Assembly (NCBI GenBank): GCA_032718565.1
Contig: JAVGVS010000455.1
Location: forward strand, 74,668 to 138,667
Length of the DNA: 64,000 bases
Source: Distichodus sexfasciatus
Lineage: Eukaryota; Chordata; Actinopteri; Characiformes; Distichodontidae
Direction of reading: 5' to 3'
Numbering within the stretch: the first letter of the stretch is position 1; each line of letters opens with the position of its first letter. Made by a program: the position numbers and the translations under genes. This document shows, piece by piece, positions 1 through 10,731 of this stretch. The notes under the pieces were generated by a model that had not been told where the DNA came from, ran no database searches, and saw only the letters and a program-made list of their open reading frames with translations.

Positions 1-115
1 ACAACACATCTATAATAAATGAAGAAAGCTGTAAAATGTGATAAATTACTCTGTGAAGTGAAGGATGTTCTCGAGTTTTTTACAGAAGTTTACTTTTCAT
101 TGTTCATTTTCTCAG

Positions 116-733
116 ATAAGTTTAAAGGTGGAAAAGCTGACCTCCGACAGTCTAAGAGCTGTATGGACATGAACGAACTCAAGGAGTTGCTCAGGTCCAG
201 AGATTATGACAGGTACTAATGTGATGTAAATATAGGGTTGGTTTCTTGTTCAAGGATTAAGCGTAGTCTTGGACCAAGTTGTACTACCAATGGAGATTTA
301 CTATTTAAACTCAAAACTAGTCTAGGATTAATCTTAATCCTTGACTGAGAAATTGGCCCATATTGTCATTACTTTAGCCTTTATAAGTAAACAGTTGCTG
401 GAAGTATTGTATTGACTATTTTTGTGTTGCAGAGCTGTGAAAAGCACGAAAGGAAACGTCATTAGTAAGAAAGATCTGGAGATTTTGCTCGACCGCAGTG
501 ACTTAATGGGTAAGCAAGGTTGGGACAGAACTTCCAGACAAGACAAACTTGCATTAATACTTGGCCTACTAATAAATCATTATTGCTCTTAATGTTATTT
601 TACAGTAATGAAAGATGTCTCTCTGATTTGCTTTTTCCCCTATTAAGCTAAAGCGTCTGTTAAGAAAGAGAAGGAAGGAGTGTTTTGGGTAGTTGATGCA
701 GATGAACAAGACCCAGAGATCTGTTTGTCCTGA
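116..733 (+). CDS. hells: 3' end of hells (LSH, SNF2-family helicase), last three coding exons
   Basis: Three exons can be placed at 116-212, 433-509 and 648-733, each with AG acceptor and GT donor where expected; the stop is TGA at 731-733. Spliced, they give about 88 residues with an LLRSRDYDR stretch, then VISKKDLEILLDRSDLM, and a short acidic tail ending EICLS. This matches the C-terminal tail of vertebrate HELLS, where an equivalent ELLKSRDY...DLELLLDRSDL segment follows the helicase lobes. HELLS is a nuclear ATP-dependent remodeller that, with CDCA7, supports DNA methylation and repeat silencing. Helicase motifs lie upstream of the window, so only the C-terminal extension is visible. 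Intron phases agree (phase 1 into exon one, phase 2 after it, phase 1 after the second), and no frameshift or early stop is seen, so the gene appears functional. Neighbouring DNA downstream is all repeats. Identification is by recognised family sequence, not by a search. Confidence 0.88.
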
Positions 734-1215
734 GTGCTGAGGATCTACTAATCAAACTGTGGTCTCACCCTGCTGTTTATACCACTGATTATTTACTGCT
801 GCTTGTAGATGTAGTGTTCAAAATACTGATGTAGTGTTTGGCTTGGCAGATTAGTAATTTTAAAAATATAAAAGTTGCTAGTTGATTTGGTTTTGTTCGC
901 AGTTGTATCAATGTTCTATCAAAAGTTCTTGTCGCCATGGACCTTACTGCAATTAGTACCTTTTTGCCCATTTTCCTCCTAGAAACGGTTTATATTTCTT
1001 TCCCTATATACATGGTGGTGTTAATATAGGACAATTGCAATGAGAACTGACAATGCACCTTAAAATTTCACCATTTACCAACTTCAATCATTTGCATTTA
1101 TTCTTTCTGCTGTTATTAGGAAAGTTGTTTTAAAGCACTTTTTGGTTTTTTGTTATACTGGTTTTTCCCACCAATGTCTACAAGCTGTAATAAATATTGT
1201 ATTTTTGTACAGTAA
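734..1215 (+). other. hells 3' untranslated region with polyadenylation signal
   Basis: Non-coding sequence follows the hells stop. A canonical AATAAA occurs at 1189-1194 with T/GT-rich sequence just downstream, so cleavage is likely near 1205-1220. No other strong signal lies between the stop and this point. The exact end is inferred. Confidence 0.6.
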
Positions 1216-1435
1216 AGCATATTTGGTTCTGTAATGTAAAATACTACTGTGCCATAGTAGTTCTGAAGTTCTACACATAACTGAGAATATCTAGTAGCCC
1301 TTTTAAGTTTCTACAGTCATGCAACAATTCTGTCACAACTGCTCTGGGGTCTATTTTCCGTACAATGACAGGTTTATATTTCTTTCCCTGTATATATGGT
1401 GGTGTTAATATAGAACAGTTGCAATGAGAACTGAC
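987..1435 (+). repeat. 65-bp direct repeat pair, one copy in the hells 3'UTR
   Basis: Copies at 987-1051 and 1371-1435, 384 bp apart, both begin GGTTTATATTTCTTTCCCT and end GCAATGAGAACTGAC. They differ at only a few bases. One copy lies in the inferred 3'UTR, the other beyond the polyadenylation signal. No terminal inverted repeats or tail mark it as a known element. Confidence 0.8.
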
Positions 1436-1829
1436 ATATTGAACTAATATGGTACATACACTTATTAGTATCAGGTCTGACACAGCCTCATCATAGTGTA
1501 GTTGTAACTTGCTGGGATAAGTAGGATACTCTGAGCTGATTCTCATGAAGTTCCCGAGAGGTGAAATGGCTATTATTTCTATTAAAATAGGTTAAGAATT
1601 TATTCATTAATGTCGAATATTTTACAATATATATATATGTTTCACATTATTTATCTCCGTCCCACTGAGCACGGGACGTCAATGAACATTGTTTTTAGGG
1701 CAAAGTCTGTCAACCCGTCATGGCCATTATTTAGACCAAAATTTGTCATTGAAAATTGGGCTTGGTTTAGACCGTCTGATTTGGGCCACATTTAGTCCAA
1801 GACAGATGTCTATTTAGGACCACATATTT
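1436..1829. other. Unassigned AT-rich sequence
   Basis: No convincing reading frame, RNA or repeat boundary is visible. It contains several short TTTAGACCAAAA-like and TTTAGTCCAAG-like phrases, suggesting an old, decayed repeat. Confidence 0.4.
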
Positions 1830-2130
1830 TACTGTAGCAATTTTAAATCACCTTCTAAACTTGCCATCTCAGTCCATTCCCTATATTAGTCTGAAGGTAT
1901 TTCTAGACCATTTCTGATGGCCCCTCCTCTTTATTTCAAAGTGTGTAGAGAATCTGACATTAATGAGGTTAGAGTAAGTATGATGGAGTGTTAGAAAAAT
2001 TTTCATTATATTTTACTGTAGAATTTTTAAATAATCACCTTCTAAACTTGGCATCTAAGTCCATTCCCTTTGTGTCTGAATGCATTTCTGCGTAAAATGG
2101 CCTCTCTAATTTCAAAAAGTCTAGAGAATA
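1830..2130 (+). repeat. AT-rich composite repeat, left part (forward units)
   Basis: Two related units start with TTTTACTGTAG near 1830 and 2014 and continue through CACCTTCTAAACTTG, GTCCATTCCCT and a GAGAATCT/ATAC end. The second unit is cut by the Tc1 element at 2131 and resumes at 5131, where ACATTGCAAGGTTAGAG follows as in the uncut unit. Reverse-oriented copies follow at about 5540-5930, so the whole is a palindromic or tail-to-tail arrangement. The family is not recognised. Confidence 0.65.
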
Positions 2131-2550
2131 CAGTGTCCTCCACAATTATTGGCACAGGGTTAGAAAAAAAACCCCACTTTTTAAGCTTCATCTTACACTG
2201 ACAAAAATAAATTTATTCAGAGAAAAACAAATCCCTCATCAAGAAGTTATTTTCAACAAAAACACATGGCACATTGGCATATTGGCACCCCTGAAATGAT
2301 AGTGAATGCAATGTGAAAGCATGGTTCCCACTTAAATAGTAAGTTTTTGAGTTGATTGGAGTGTGTAAGTACTTTCCAGTTCATGTTGTCAATGACTTCC
2401 TGATTAACTGGGGTACAAATATGAGGTAACACAGACAACAAATTCCCTTAGTCATCCATCAGCATGAGAAAGACAAGAGAAGACACAAACCAATTGAGAG
2501 AGGTGTGTTGAACTTCATAATTGTGGGAATGGTTATAAAAAAATAGATAC

Positions 2551-3010
2551 TTGCATGAAAATGCCCATTTCTACAGCAATAATAAAAAAGTAGACATCAA
2601 CTTGAACTGTTACAAACTTGCCTGTAAGAGGACCCAAGTATATTGTGACCCACATACAGTGAGGAGGCTGGAAAGAGGAGCAAAAAAATCTCCAAGGATC
2701 ACTGTTGGTGAATTACAGGACAAAGTAAAATCTTGGGGTTACCAAGTCTCCAAAACACCAGACGCCACCTTCATGCCAACAGATTGTTTGAAAGGTATCC
2801 CAGAAAAAAAAACCTTTGCTGTCAGTTAGCCACAAATGTAAGCACCTGCAGTTTGCGAAACGCTACTACAACTTTGACTGGAACTGTGTTCTATGGTCTG
2901 ATGAAACAAAAATTTAGCTTTTTGGTCATGATGGGTTTGGCTGTGATGAAAAGAATCTCATCCCAACTGTAAAATATATTGGTTATTTCAAAGGTTGTGG
3001 AGCTGGTATT
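2551..3010 (+). pseudogene. Tc1 transposase, N-terminal and central remnant
   Basis: The first frame carries the end of the Tc1 paired-like helix-turn-helix domain (PRITVGELQDKVKSWGYQVS). The neighbouring frame at 2733 continues with HLHANRLFERYPRKK, so at least one frameshift separates them. Around 2885-2960, decayed codons correspond to the region of the first catalytic aspartate (GTVFYGLMK for the usual W-S-D-E-T context). The gene would normally encode about 340 residues and cut-and-paste transposition at TA sites. The remnant stops at the inserted LINE fragment near 3039, and the rest resumes at about 4598. It is non-functional. Confidence 0.8.
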
Positions 3011-3038
3011 CCTCCAAAGGCCCCGGAAACCTTGTTAG

Positions 3039-4597
3039 GTTTTTTTTTTTTTTTTTAATAAAAAAAACCCTTCGAAGGACAACTTTATTTTATTTTTTTA
3101 TTTTTTTCAATCATTCATTTAATTTGTTTTAGTAGCTGAGCCAGATCTGACAGGGGGAGAGGAAAGGGAGAACGAAAGAAAAAGAGCGAGACAGAGAGAG
3201 AGAGGAAAAACACCTAGTGCAGAAAGAGATAATATAGGAAAGAAAATAAAAGATCCATAGGACAGCTGCTGCATCTGTAACATAGATTAGCATCGCACCA
3301 ACTGCTGCATCTGAAAAACAGAATCCAAACACACACACAAAAAAAGAAAAAACACAAACCACTGGCAACACTGTGATAACACGACAGAAGTCTGTCTGGG
3401 ATCCTACATAGTTTATGTGTGTATATGCCTAAGCATGCGAAAGTATGCGTGTTTTGTGTGTATACGTGCATATTTGTACGTGTATGGATGCCTATGTGGG
3501 CCCGTACGTGCGTATGAATATATGTATGTGTGCGCACACCTGACACCTGTCTGTGTGTGCGCGTGTGTGTGTGCGTGTCTGTCATGGAATGGTTTATAAT
3601 GAGAGTGGAAGGCCACAACAAACAACACCGGCCCACCGCCCAAGGCAGACCAAGAAAGCCACGGAGTGCACAGAGACCCAGCAATCCCACCAGCAGCTAG
3701 GGGACCTCGGCCGCATGCCACGGGAACGGGAACGCATCCGCCCCAGACATGGACCAGCCTGTGACCGCGAGGCAGGAGCCTCCCGACGACCAGAGGTGGC
3801 AGTGCACTGGCCACTGCCAGGGACCGACCATGCGGGCACGAACTGAGCACGGGACCCAGGGCCCCGCAAGCCCAGGAGCCCCGCAGGTCCCAGGGAGATC
3901 TACGCCACCCCCGACCGCACGCCCCGGGAACCACCAGGCGCCCTCACCCCCAGGGGAAGCTTGCCGTGGAGAGTATCGGAGAAGGGCAGCAACCCCCCCA
4001 CCTTCTCTAAACTCCAACCACCCGGTAACCCCCCCCTGCTAACTCATACACACATACACACACACACATCTTCGAGGACCAGCCGTAGATGCACTGGATA
4101 GTGTCCAGTGAGTGGCCATAGACGGAGATCAGCCCCTCCCCAGGGATACAGCGAACCCCGCCCCCAGGCCAGCCAGCCCCCACCGGCAGGGAGCAGGGTT
4201 TTTTTTTACTATTGTTTATTTATTTATTTATTTATTTATTTATTACCACATTTTGTGTATTCTTTATTATTTTTATTGATTGAGTAATACAGGTCCCCCC
4301 CACCTCGAGTGTTGGGTATGGAAATGTGTATGAAACTAAAGTGCAATTAAAATTTTTGGGGGCCATATGTGGGGTGGAACCGCCACCACCAAAGGTTGTG
4401 GTCTGCCCCACGTGTCCCCCAGACCCTAAATGTCTAAAGTGCATTTAAAATAGAGGGGAAGAGAGCTGCGTGGACCAGCAGTGGCTGCCAAAGCCGCCCA
4501 CCGGGACCTATGCTGCCCATTCACCCTCCAAGGCTCACCTAGTAAACGCTCACCCCTTGTGGTGCCTGTGTGTGGGTGATGTGGGGGCACTTGGCCA
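3039..4597 (-). mobile_element. LINE-derived 3' fragment(s), GC-rich, inserted in the Tc1 transposase
   Basis: On the minus strand the segment is G-rich, then passes through a CA-rich stretch (about 3600-3410) and ends in a poly-A-like tail (the T run at about 3041-3058). Just before the tail it carries GTCCTTCGAAGGG, resembling GTCCTCCCAAGAGGGG near the end of the full L1 at about 24054-24070. Composition and order (GC-rich, CA-rich, purine/pyrimidine-rich, tail) match that L1's 3' UTR, so a 5'-truncated L1 in antisense is likely. A TTTA run at 4214-4243 suggests that 4205-4597 may be a second truncated copy. No clear TSD was found. Long frames in this stretch are GC-composition artefacts. 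Confidence 0.5.
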
Positions 4598-4883
4598 AAT
4601 CAATGACATGTCCAAATCAACACAAAAATGGTTAGCTGCTCACAGAAACAAGCTTTTGCCAAACCCATCTCAGTCCCCTGACCTGAACCCCATTGAAAAC
4701 CTGAGGAGTAAGCTGAAGAGGAGAGTGCACAAGAGTGGGCCTAGGACCCTGGATGATCTGGAGAGATTCTGTAAAGAGGACTGGTCTCAGATGCCCTGCT
4801 CCATATTCTCCAACCTAATTAAATGTTACAGGAGAAGATGCAGTGCTATTTTATTGGCAAAGGAAGGTTGTACAAAGTATTAA
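4598..4883 (+). pseudogene. Tc1 transposase, C-terminal remnant
   Basis: After the insertion the transposase resumes with KSTQKWLAAH, then SQSPDLNPIENLRSKLKRR, the classic Tc1 segment holding the third catalytic acidic residue in PIEN. It ends at a stop near 4883, just before the right inverted repeat. Length and order fit the last third of a Tc1 transposase. It is physically separated from the N-terminal half and cannot produce a full protein. Confidence 0.85.
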
Positions 4884-5130
4884 ATGCAGGGGTGCCAATA
4901 ATTGTGCCACATGTGTTTTTGTTGAAAATAATTATTTCTTAATGAGGGATTTGTTTTTATAAATTATAAATTATTTCACTAATAAGTTTATTATAATTTA
5001 TTTCACTTAGAGGTTGGATTTTTCTCATTTTTTCAGTGTAAGATGAAGCTTCTAACACGCCAAAAGGTGAATTTATTCTAACCTGTTTAAGAATCTTTAC
5101 AAGGGGTGCCAATAATTGTGGAGGGCACCG

Positions 5131-5960
5131 TAACATTGCAAGGTTAGAGTAAGTATGATGGAGTGCTGAATGTGTCTGAATGCATTTTGTATTCATTTCT
5201 GATGGCCCCTCCTCTTTCATTTCAAAACATCTAGAGAATCTAACATTAGCGGGATAGATGGCGTGGCGTGTTAGAAAAAATATTTCTAATTATGCCCATT
5301 ATGCCCATTATGATAGAGTGTAAGAAGAGTGATTATGATGAAATTGTACTGTAGCTTTTTCAATAATTATTAAAAATGCTGCAGTTTAATTTGACACAGA
5401 TTCTGACATTCTGAAATTCTATCCTACCTCCTACTGTTAGAATTTCTAGACCAAATTCTAAAACCAAAGAGAATGGAGCTTCGGAAATTGACTAAAAGAG
5501 CATTTATTCCCACTTAATTAACACTGAGATGTCTAGTTTGGGAAATTATTTTAGGATGCTACAGTAAAAGTTAATTATAATTATAGTATAGTCATACTTA
5601 CTATAGTAAAGGTAATGTCAGATTCTATAGACACTTTGAATTAAAAGAGGATGGGCCATCAGAAATGGCCTAGAAATGCATTCAGACCCATAGGGAATGG
5701 ACTGAGATGGCAAGTTTAGGAGGTCATTATTTAAAAATGCTACAGTAAAATTAGATGAAAATATTTTTTCTAACAATCTATCAAACTTAGTTTAACCTCC
5801 TGATGTTAGATTCTTTAGACATTTTGAAATGAAAGGTAGCTCAAGAAATGAGTTGAGGACATTTATTCAGTCATTTGGACGGCATATTTAGAACATTATT
5901 AAATGCTGTATAATCATATAAAATGTCACATATTTAGCATTCAGTTAGTTCATTGTCTGA
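5131..5960. repeat. AT-rich composite repeat, right part (forward remainder then reverse units)
   Basis: The stretch 5131-5260 continues the forward unit cut by Tc1 (TGATGGCCCCTCCTCTTTCA). From about 5540 the same unit appears in reverse complement (GGGCCATCAGAAATGGCC, then GGAATGGACTGAGATGG, then CTACAGTAAAAT), with another decayed reverse unit to about 5930. No coding potential is seen. Confidence 0.6.
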
Positions 5961-6029
5961 GATAATATATTTAAAATCTGCACATGAAAAAATTCTGACG
6001 TTCTATATTAAAGCTTAAGATATGAACTA

Positions 6030-7480
6030 GTATCTGAACTTGGGCGGCCACGGTATTCACCGTGGCGTTCGTCAGGGATGTCCCATCTCTCCCTTTTTGT
6101 TCATTTTGGTGGTAGAGTTTATGTCTATTGATATTTGAAATAATTCTCTTTTACATAGTATATCTGTGTTTGATAGAGAGATTAAGATTTCTCAGCTTGC
6201 CGACAAGGATCCCCCATTGCTCTAAAAACCATTCAGTCCTTTTCTCAAGCCTCAGGTCTTTATCTAAACATAAGTAAATGTGAGATTCTACAATACTACT
6301 GACTTATTACTTAGTGGTATTCCTGTTAAAGACACTATCAGATATTTAGGAGTTTACATATATGTAAAAACTTGACCACTCGACATAATCTTAATTTCCT
6401 TCCGAAATTAAAAATAACAAGGAGCTTTTTTAACAACTGGCTTCAAAGAGACCTTTCTATCATTGGTAGACCTTCTTTCAAAAGCAGAAGGTCTCTCATG
6501 GTTTGTGTATCCAATCTTCTCTTTAAGTGTTACAGACTCTATTTGTAAAGACATTAACAGCACCTTCTTAAACTTCATATGGCATAATAGACAGCATAAG
6601 CTACAGAAGTCAGTTTTATCAAACAGCAGATCTGAAGGTGGCCTTGAAATGATTGATTTTTTGACGTTAATAATAACTTTATAATTAATTGGTTGAGAAG
6701 ATTTTTGCTTAACAGCAAAGATTCCTTGTGGTATTTTATTCCTTGCAACATCTTTAAAAAATGCAGTGGCTTACGATTTCTCCTAAAATGCAACTATTCT
6801 CTCTCTACACTCCCTCTTAAACTTTCTAACTTTTACAAACAAGCCCTCTTAGCATGGAAACTTTCATGTTCACAATTTTTCCCCTCATAAAGCACTTTTA
6901 TGGAATAACAAATAAATACAGTTTACAGTTTACAGTTAACAATAAATCTATCTTTTTCCCTTCTTGGCACATGAAAGGCATCTCTTTTGTTATTAACTTG
7001 TTTGACAACTACGGAAACCTTTCTTGTGACAAATTTCTTAGTACTTACTAGATTCCCATATGACCTAGAGAATTTGATCAGGTATGTAAGGCAATTCCTA
7101 CAAGTGTCACTTAGTTGGTTAAATATCACCTATCGTATAACATTAATGTTTGCATTGGCCCCAATTTAATCGTTGATGGTTGCCATGTTCTTGACAGAAA
7201 ATGCAATAAGTACTCTCCATGCTAAAAATAAGTGCTTATATAAAAATAAGTACTTTTGGAATGATTTGATTGGTGATGTTAATTGGAAATCTACCTGGTT
7301 ATTACTTTATAAATTCTGCATTTCCAACAAAATAAAAGATCCATTTTAAGATTCTGCATAAGATATAATGCAGTGGAATACAGTGTTATCAAAATTCATG
7401 GATGTGGCTAACAAATGTGCCTTCTGAGGTAGGGAAGAATCAATACCTCATATTTTACGATTGTATTGTGGTGTATGAGT
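6030..7480 (+). pseudogene. Degenerate L1/Tx1-type LINE ORF2 (reverse transcriptase to C-terminus)
   Basis: Near 6060-6120 the translation gives VRQGCPISPFLFI, a reverse-transcriptase block typical of L1/Tx1 LINEs. Further fragments in shifting frames are SQLADK (decayed YADD region), SGLYLNISKCEIL, DTIRYLGVYI, then the C-terminal FLNFIWHNR, KSVLSNSRSEGGLEMIDF and later KILHKIY-like sequence to about 7400. This is the usual order of RT thumb and C-terminal parts of teleost L1/Tx1 ORF2. Stops and frameshifts occur every 50-100 codons. The endonuclease domain is absent (5' truncation), and the 3' end is lost at the LTR starting at 7487. Confidence 0.75.
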
Positions 7481-7486
7481 TCTGGC

Positions 7487-8094
7487 TGTCACAGTGCGTG
7501 CTGGCATGACATGAGGCGAGGTCATAGTGCAAGCCATTTATTCCAAAAACACAGAGCATAAACTGGGCACAAGGGCCACAAACGTAAGAATGTAAGCAGA
7601 ACTAAAAAATAGTTTTTAGAACGAGTAATACTCCCATTAATCTAGTTACAGTACATGTCCCTGTTGAAGGTCAGTGAATTTAAGCTAATTATTTATTTTT
7701 TGCAGTAATATCAAAGGTAAAACGTAAAACTATGGTATTGAATCTAATTGTAATTTTCATGTAGGTGCATGCTTCTTGAATCTTGAAAACACACGAAGCA
7801 CGCCAACACAGAGAGGGTAGTGTGAGGGTGGACCAACAAGAGACACTGGGAACACTGACCTTATAAAGGGGAAGAGAAACAATGAACAGGATTAACGAGA
7901 CAAGGGAAAACCAATCAGAAAATAATCAGGACGAAACAATGAAGGGAGAACCAACAAAGACAGGGGGCTGGACTGAAACAAACAAAACCCAGGTGCAAGG
8001 ACTAATACACAGTGATCAACCAATGAGAGACAATGGGAAGGTGGGACAAAGAATTTGACTGACAGTGAGCAGAACAGCACTCATGAAACAAACA
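7487..8094 (-). mobile_element. Probable solo LTR (minus strand) carrying a 183-bp foreign segment
   Basis: The segment starts TGTCACAG and ends in AACA, so on the minus strand it runs TG...CA. In that orientation there is a TATA-like TTATAAGG near 7860 and an AATAAA near 7536 shortly before the end, the promoter and polyadenylation arrangement of an LTR. TGGC lies on both sides (7483-7486 and 8096-8099), a possible 4-bp TSD. No internal retroelement coding is adjacent, so it looks like a solo LTR. A 183-bp block identical to part of the neighbouring Harbinger element is embedded at 7587-7769. Confidence 0.55.
7587..7769 (+). repeat. 183-bp exact duplicate of Harbinger intron sequence (copy 1)
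   Basis: Every base from AGAATGTAAGCAGAAC to CATGTAGGTGCA matches 8849-9031, in the same orientation and offset by 1262 bp. Here it lies inside the LTR-like element, where it has no evident function. The copy includes the intron acceptor TGTAG and four or five exon bases. Confidence 0.97.
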
Positions 8095-8307
8095 ATGGCA
8101 GCATCTGCTTGGGCCTGTTTCAGTAAGGAGGTTCAACCAACTCGGAGTTTAAACTTGAACTCTGAGTTGACTTACCGAGAGATTAAAAACTCAGAGTTTT
8201 TGGTTTCAGAACAGCTGATCTGAGTTAGGTCAATCAACTCTGAGTAGTTGACTACACCGCGACTACAAAAAGGCATTATCAATGGAGCGCAGATATTACG
8301 AGTCACC

Positions 8308-9353
8308 ATGGCAACATCTGAAAAAAAGAGATCAGCATTTTTTTCTCCAGTTGAACTTGATGTGCTCATGCAAAGTTATAGCAAATATGAGCATATATTT
8401 AAACATAAAAGCAACACCACTGCATCGGCGAAACAGAGACAGTTAGCGTGGGAAAACATAGCTGCTCAAGTTAATGCGTAAGTTTACATTTAAAATATTT
8501 AAAGTATTTAAATGTTGAAGTATAATAAAAAAAAGTAATGTAAGACGTTTATAGACTTTTCACTTGAAAAAGTGGGGAATTGGCCGTAATTTTGAAGTTA
8601 TTTCAGATGTAATTGCATTAAATTACATAAAATCGGCTACTGCATAGTTTCTACAACAAATTTGACAAAACAAGAATGCATATAACCTTAACTTAATGTT
8701 CAGTGGAAATGTTTAATTTAAGGTTCCCACTTTTACACACGATCAGTTTAAGATACAATTTCTAAAATTGAGTTTTTAAAAGATTTAAAAGTGCACTTGT
8801 GTGTCTGCCTTTTTTATTGATCAAGTGGTAGAGGTTGATATGACATTTAGAATGTAAGCAGAACTAAAAAATAGTTTTTAGAACGAGTAATACTCCCATT
8901 AATCTAGTTACAGTACATGTCCCTGTTGAAGGTCAGTGAATTTAAGCTAATTATTTATTTTTTGCAGTAATATCAAAGGTAAAACGTAAAACTATGGTAT
9001 TGAATCTAATTGTAATTTTCATGTAGGTGCAATCCTGCAGGTATTAAAAGAACATGGCAGCAGCTGAAAATGAAATATAAAAACATAATTCAATCAGGTA
9101 AGGTTTGAGCATGTCATGGATGTAGGTTTTTTTTTTTTTTTTTACAAATGACATTTATTATGTAAATGGCAATACATATGCTGTTTTCATACAGTGCTCT
9201 TTTTCATTTGACGAGATATGGAAATCGAGATCCTGAAACACAAGCTACAGGTAAGGTGTGTATTGTGATTAGTGGATTATATAAAGGTTTGGAAAGAATA
9301 TAGAAATTTAACAGTTGCTTTTTAATTTGTAGGAAATAAAGAAGACCAAATAA
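8308..9353 (+). pseudogene. Harbinger Myb/SANT-like partner protein gene, internally deleted
   Basis: The likely start is ATG at 8308, in a CACCATGG context. Exon one (8308-8477) encodes MATSEKKRSAFFSPVELDVL and continues through KQRQLAWENIAAQVNA, the trihelix/Myb-like domain that guides Harbinger transposase to DNA and into the nucleus. Exon two (9027-9097) continues with NPAGIKRTWQQLKMKYKNII. The C-terminal coiled-coil end is recognisable in 9205-9250 (MEIEILKHKLQ) and 9333-9353 (EIKKTK, stop). The proline-rich linker normally found between these parts is missing, and the frame into the third exon meets a TGA just before the coiled coil. The gene is therefore probably non-functional or makes only the DNA-binding half. 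Splice sites GT/AG are present for all introns. Confidence 0.75.
8849..9031 (+). repeat. 183-bp exact duplicate (copy 2, resident in the Harbinger intron)
   Basis: Identical to 7587-7769. Here it forms the 3' part of the intron of the Myb-like gene plus the first bases of exon two, so this is the likely source copy. Confidence 0.95.
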
Positions 9354-9411
9354 ATTGTTGTGACTTGTTTCTTTCTTTCTTTCATTTTCTTTTTTTGTGG
9401 TGGTGGCTGAT

Positions 9412-10731
9412 TTAATCAGAGAATGAATAGTGGCATATAAGGTCTCGGACCACCCTTCCATCCTGGAAATCTGCAGGGTGGATGGGGTCTTCCTCTGGGT
9501 CTTGTATGTGTAGGGCAGGATGTTGTTCCCCTCTAAAAATGGCAATATTATGGAGAACTACACATGCCACAATGATGTCGCAGGCCATCTCAGGGGTGAC
9601 CCTGAGGTGACGTAGGCACTGGAAACGCGCTTTCAACAGACCTATAGTCATTTCCACCCTGCCTCTAGTTTTACTGTGTGCCACATTGAATCGCTGCTCT
9701 GGGCCTTGTTCAGGTTCTGGGTAAGGGGTTAGCAGTGTAGGCTGGCATGGGTAGCCCCTATCCCCCAGCAGAAAGCCGTCAATCTCTCCTGTAAAAAAAA
9801 AAAAGTTCACATTGGTTTAGTGCCGCATTGAAGTGCCCAAGTGTGTAGTGCATACATTTACTTACCACTTTGCAGTCTGTTGCTTAGGGTAGACTCACGA
9901 TATATTCGTGAGTCATGAACAGAGCCGGGCCACTTGTCCTCAACATTGGTGATAATATGTGCAGCATCACATATGATCTTCACAGTGGAAAGAATAAGAT
10001 ATATGAGATATAGTATTGCTATGTGGTGTTTCACCATTGTAAACTGCATGTAACTCAGTGTACCTGCACATTAATACTGTGGATTGACTTTCTATTAACA
10101 TAGTCTGCCTCATTTTCAGTTGGTGCAATGATAGGTATATGTGAGCCATCAATGCATCCAACCACATTGGGAAATCCTGAAGGTAATTTTAAATATTAGG
10201 TTACTTTCAGAGGTCGCAGCAAAATGTTATTAACTGAACATATATATATTTTTCATATTAAATACATTTGAACTGATTTGAACGCTACAAACCAGCAATT
10301 CTGTAAAATTCCTCTTTGATGACTCCCAGGGGTTTGTGGCCAGGAAACACTACAAAAATGTGCAGAAAGCGTTTCAGAGCGAGGCACACTTTCCGTACAG
10401 CTCTGCATACAGTGGCCTTACTAATATGCTCCGCATCCCCGATATTGTACAGAAAGCTTCCATTAGCAAAGAAACATAAAGCTGCACATAGTACCTGCTC
10501 GGATGTAAGAGCACGGCCACGATGGGTGATGTTAGTGATGTAAGGACGGATTAGATTATGGATATTTGTAATTGATTGCAACGAAAAACGGTAATGCTCA
10601 AACAAAAATGTATGGGGAAAAGACAAAAAATCCACTCTGGGTCTCAAAATCCTTGCCCGACGTAAATGTAATTCTCTTCGAATTAATACAGCCTCCTCAT
10701 CTATGGGATCCTCCAAAAAAGGACAAGCCAT
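9412..10731 (-). CDS. PIF/Harbinger transposase (HARBI1-like), four exons, apparently intact
   Basis: Minus-strand exons are 10293-10731, 10064-10176, 9866-9977 and 9412-9788, all with GT/AG introns and compatible phases. They sum to 1041 nt, or 346 residues plus a stop. The start MACPFLEDPIDEEAVLIRRE resembles other fish Harbinger transposases. An N-terminal helix-turn-helix (TSEQVLCAALCFFANG, KATVCRAVRKV) is followed by the DDE nuclease. The first aspartate is in VGCIDGSHIPI (exon two), the second in WPGSVHDSRIY (exon three), and the glutamate in RGRVEMTIGLLKARFQ (exon four). Length equals the usual family length of about 350. It catalyses cut-and-paste transposition together with the Myb-like partner encoded convergently beside it. 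No stop or frameshift was found, so this is the best-preserved transposase in the window. A domesticated HARBI1 is less likely because the TIRs are present. Confidence 0.88.

Larger units (their letters stand above)
2131..5130 (+). mobile_element. Tc1-like DNA transposon, disrupted
   Basis: The ends are inverted copies: CAGTGTCCTCCACAATTATT at the left and, reading inward from the right, CGGTGCCCTCCACAATTATT. A TA dinucleotide flanks each end (2129-2130 and 5131-5132), the standard Tc1/mariner target duplication. Subterminal sequences near 2200-2280 and 4910-4980 are also inverted matches, as in IR/DR-type fish Tc1 elements. The single transposase gene is split by a LINE-derived insertion of about 1.5 kb at roughly 3039-4597 and has frameshifts, so the copy is dead. 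It sits in the middle of the AT-rich composite repeat. Confidence 0.9.

Noticed and set aside
3214..4042. Open frames of 90-170 codons on both strands
   Set aside because: GC- and CA-rich LINE 3' fragment; repetitive His/Thr or Val/Cys runs from the dinucleotide repeat, no domain.
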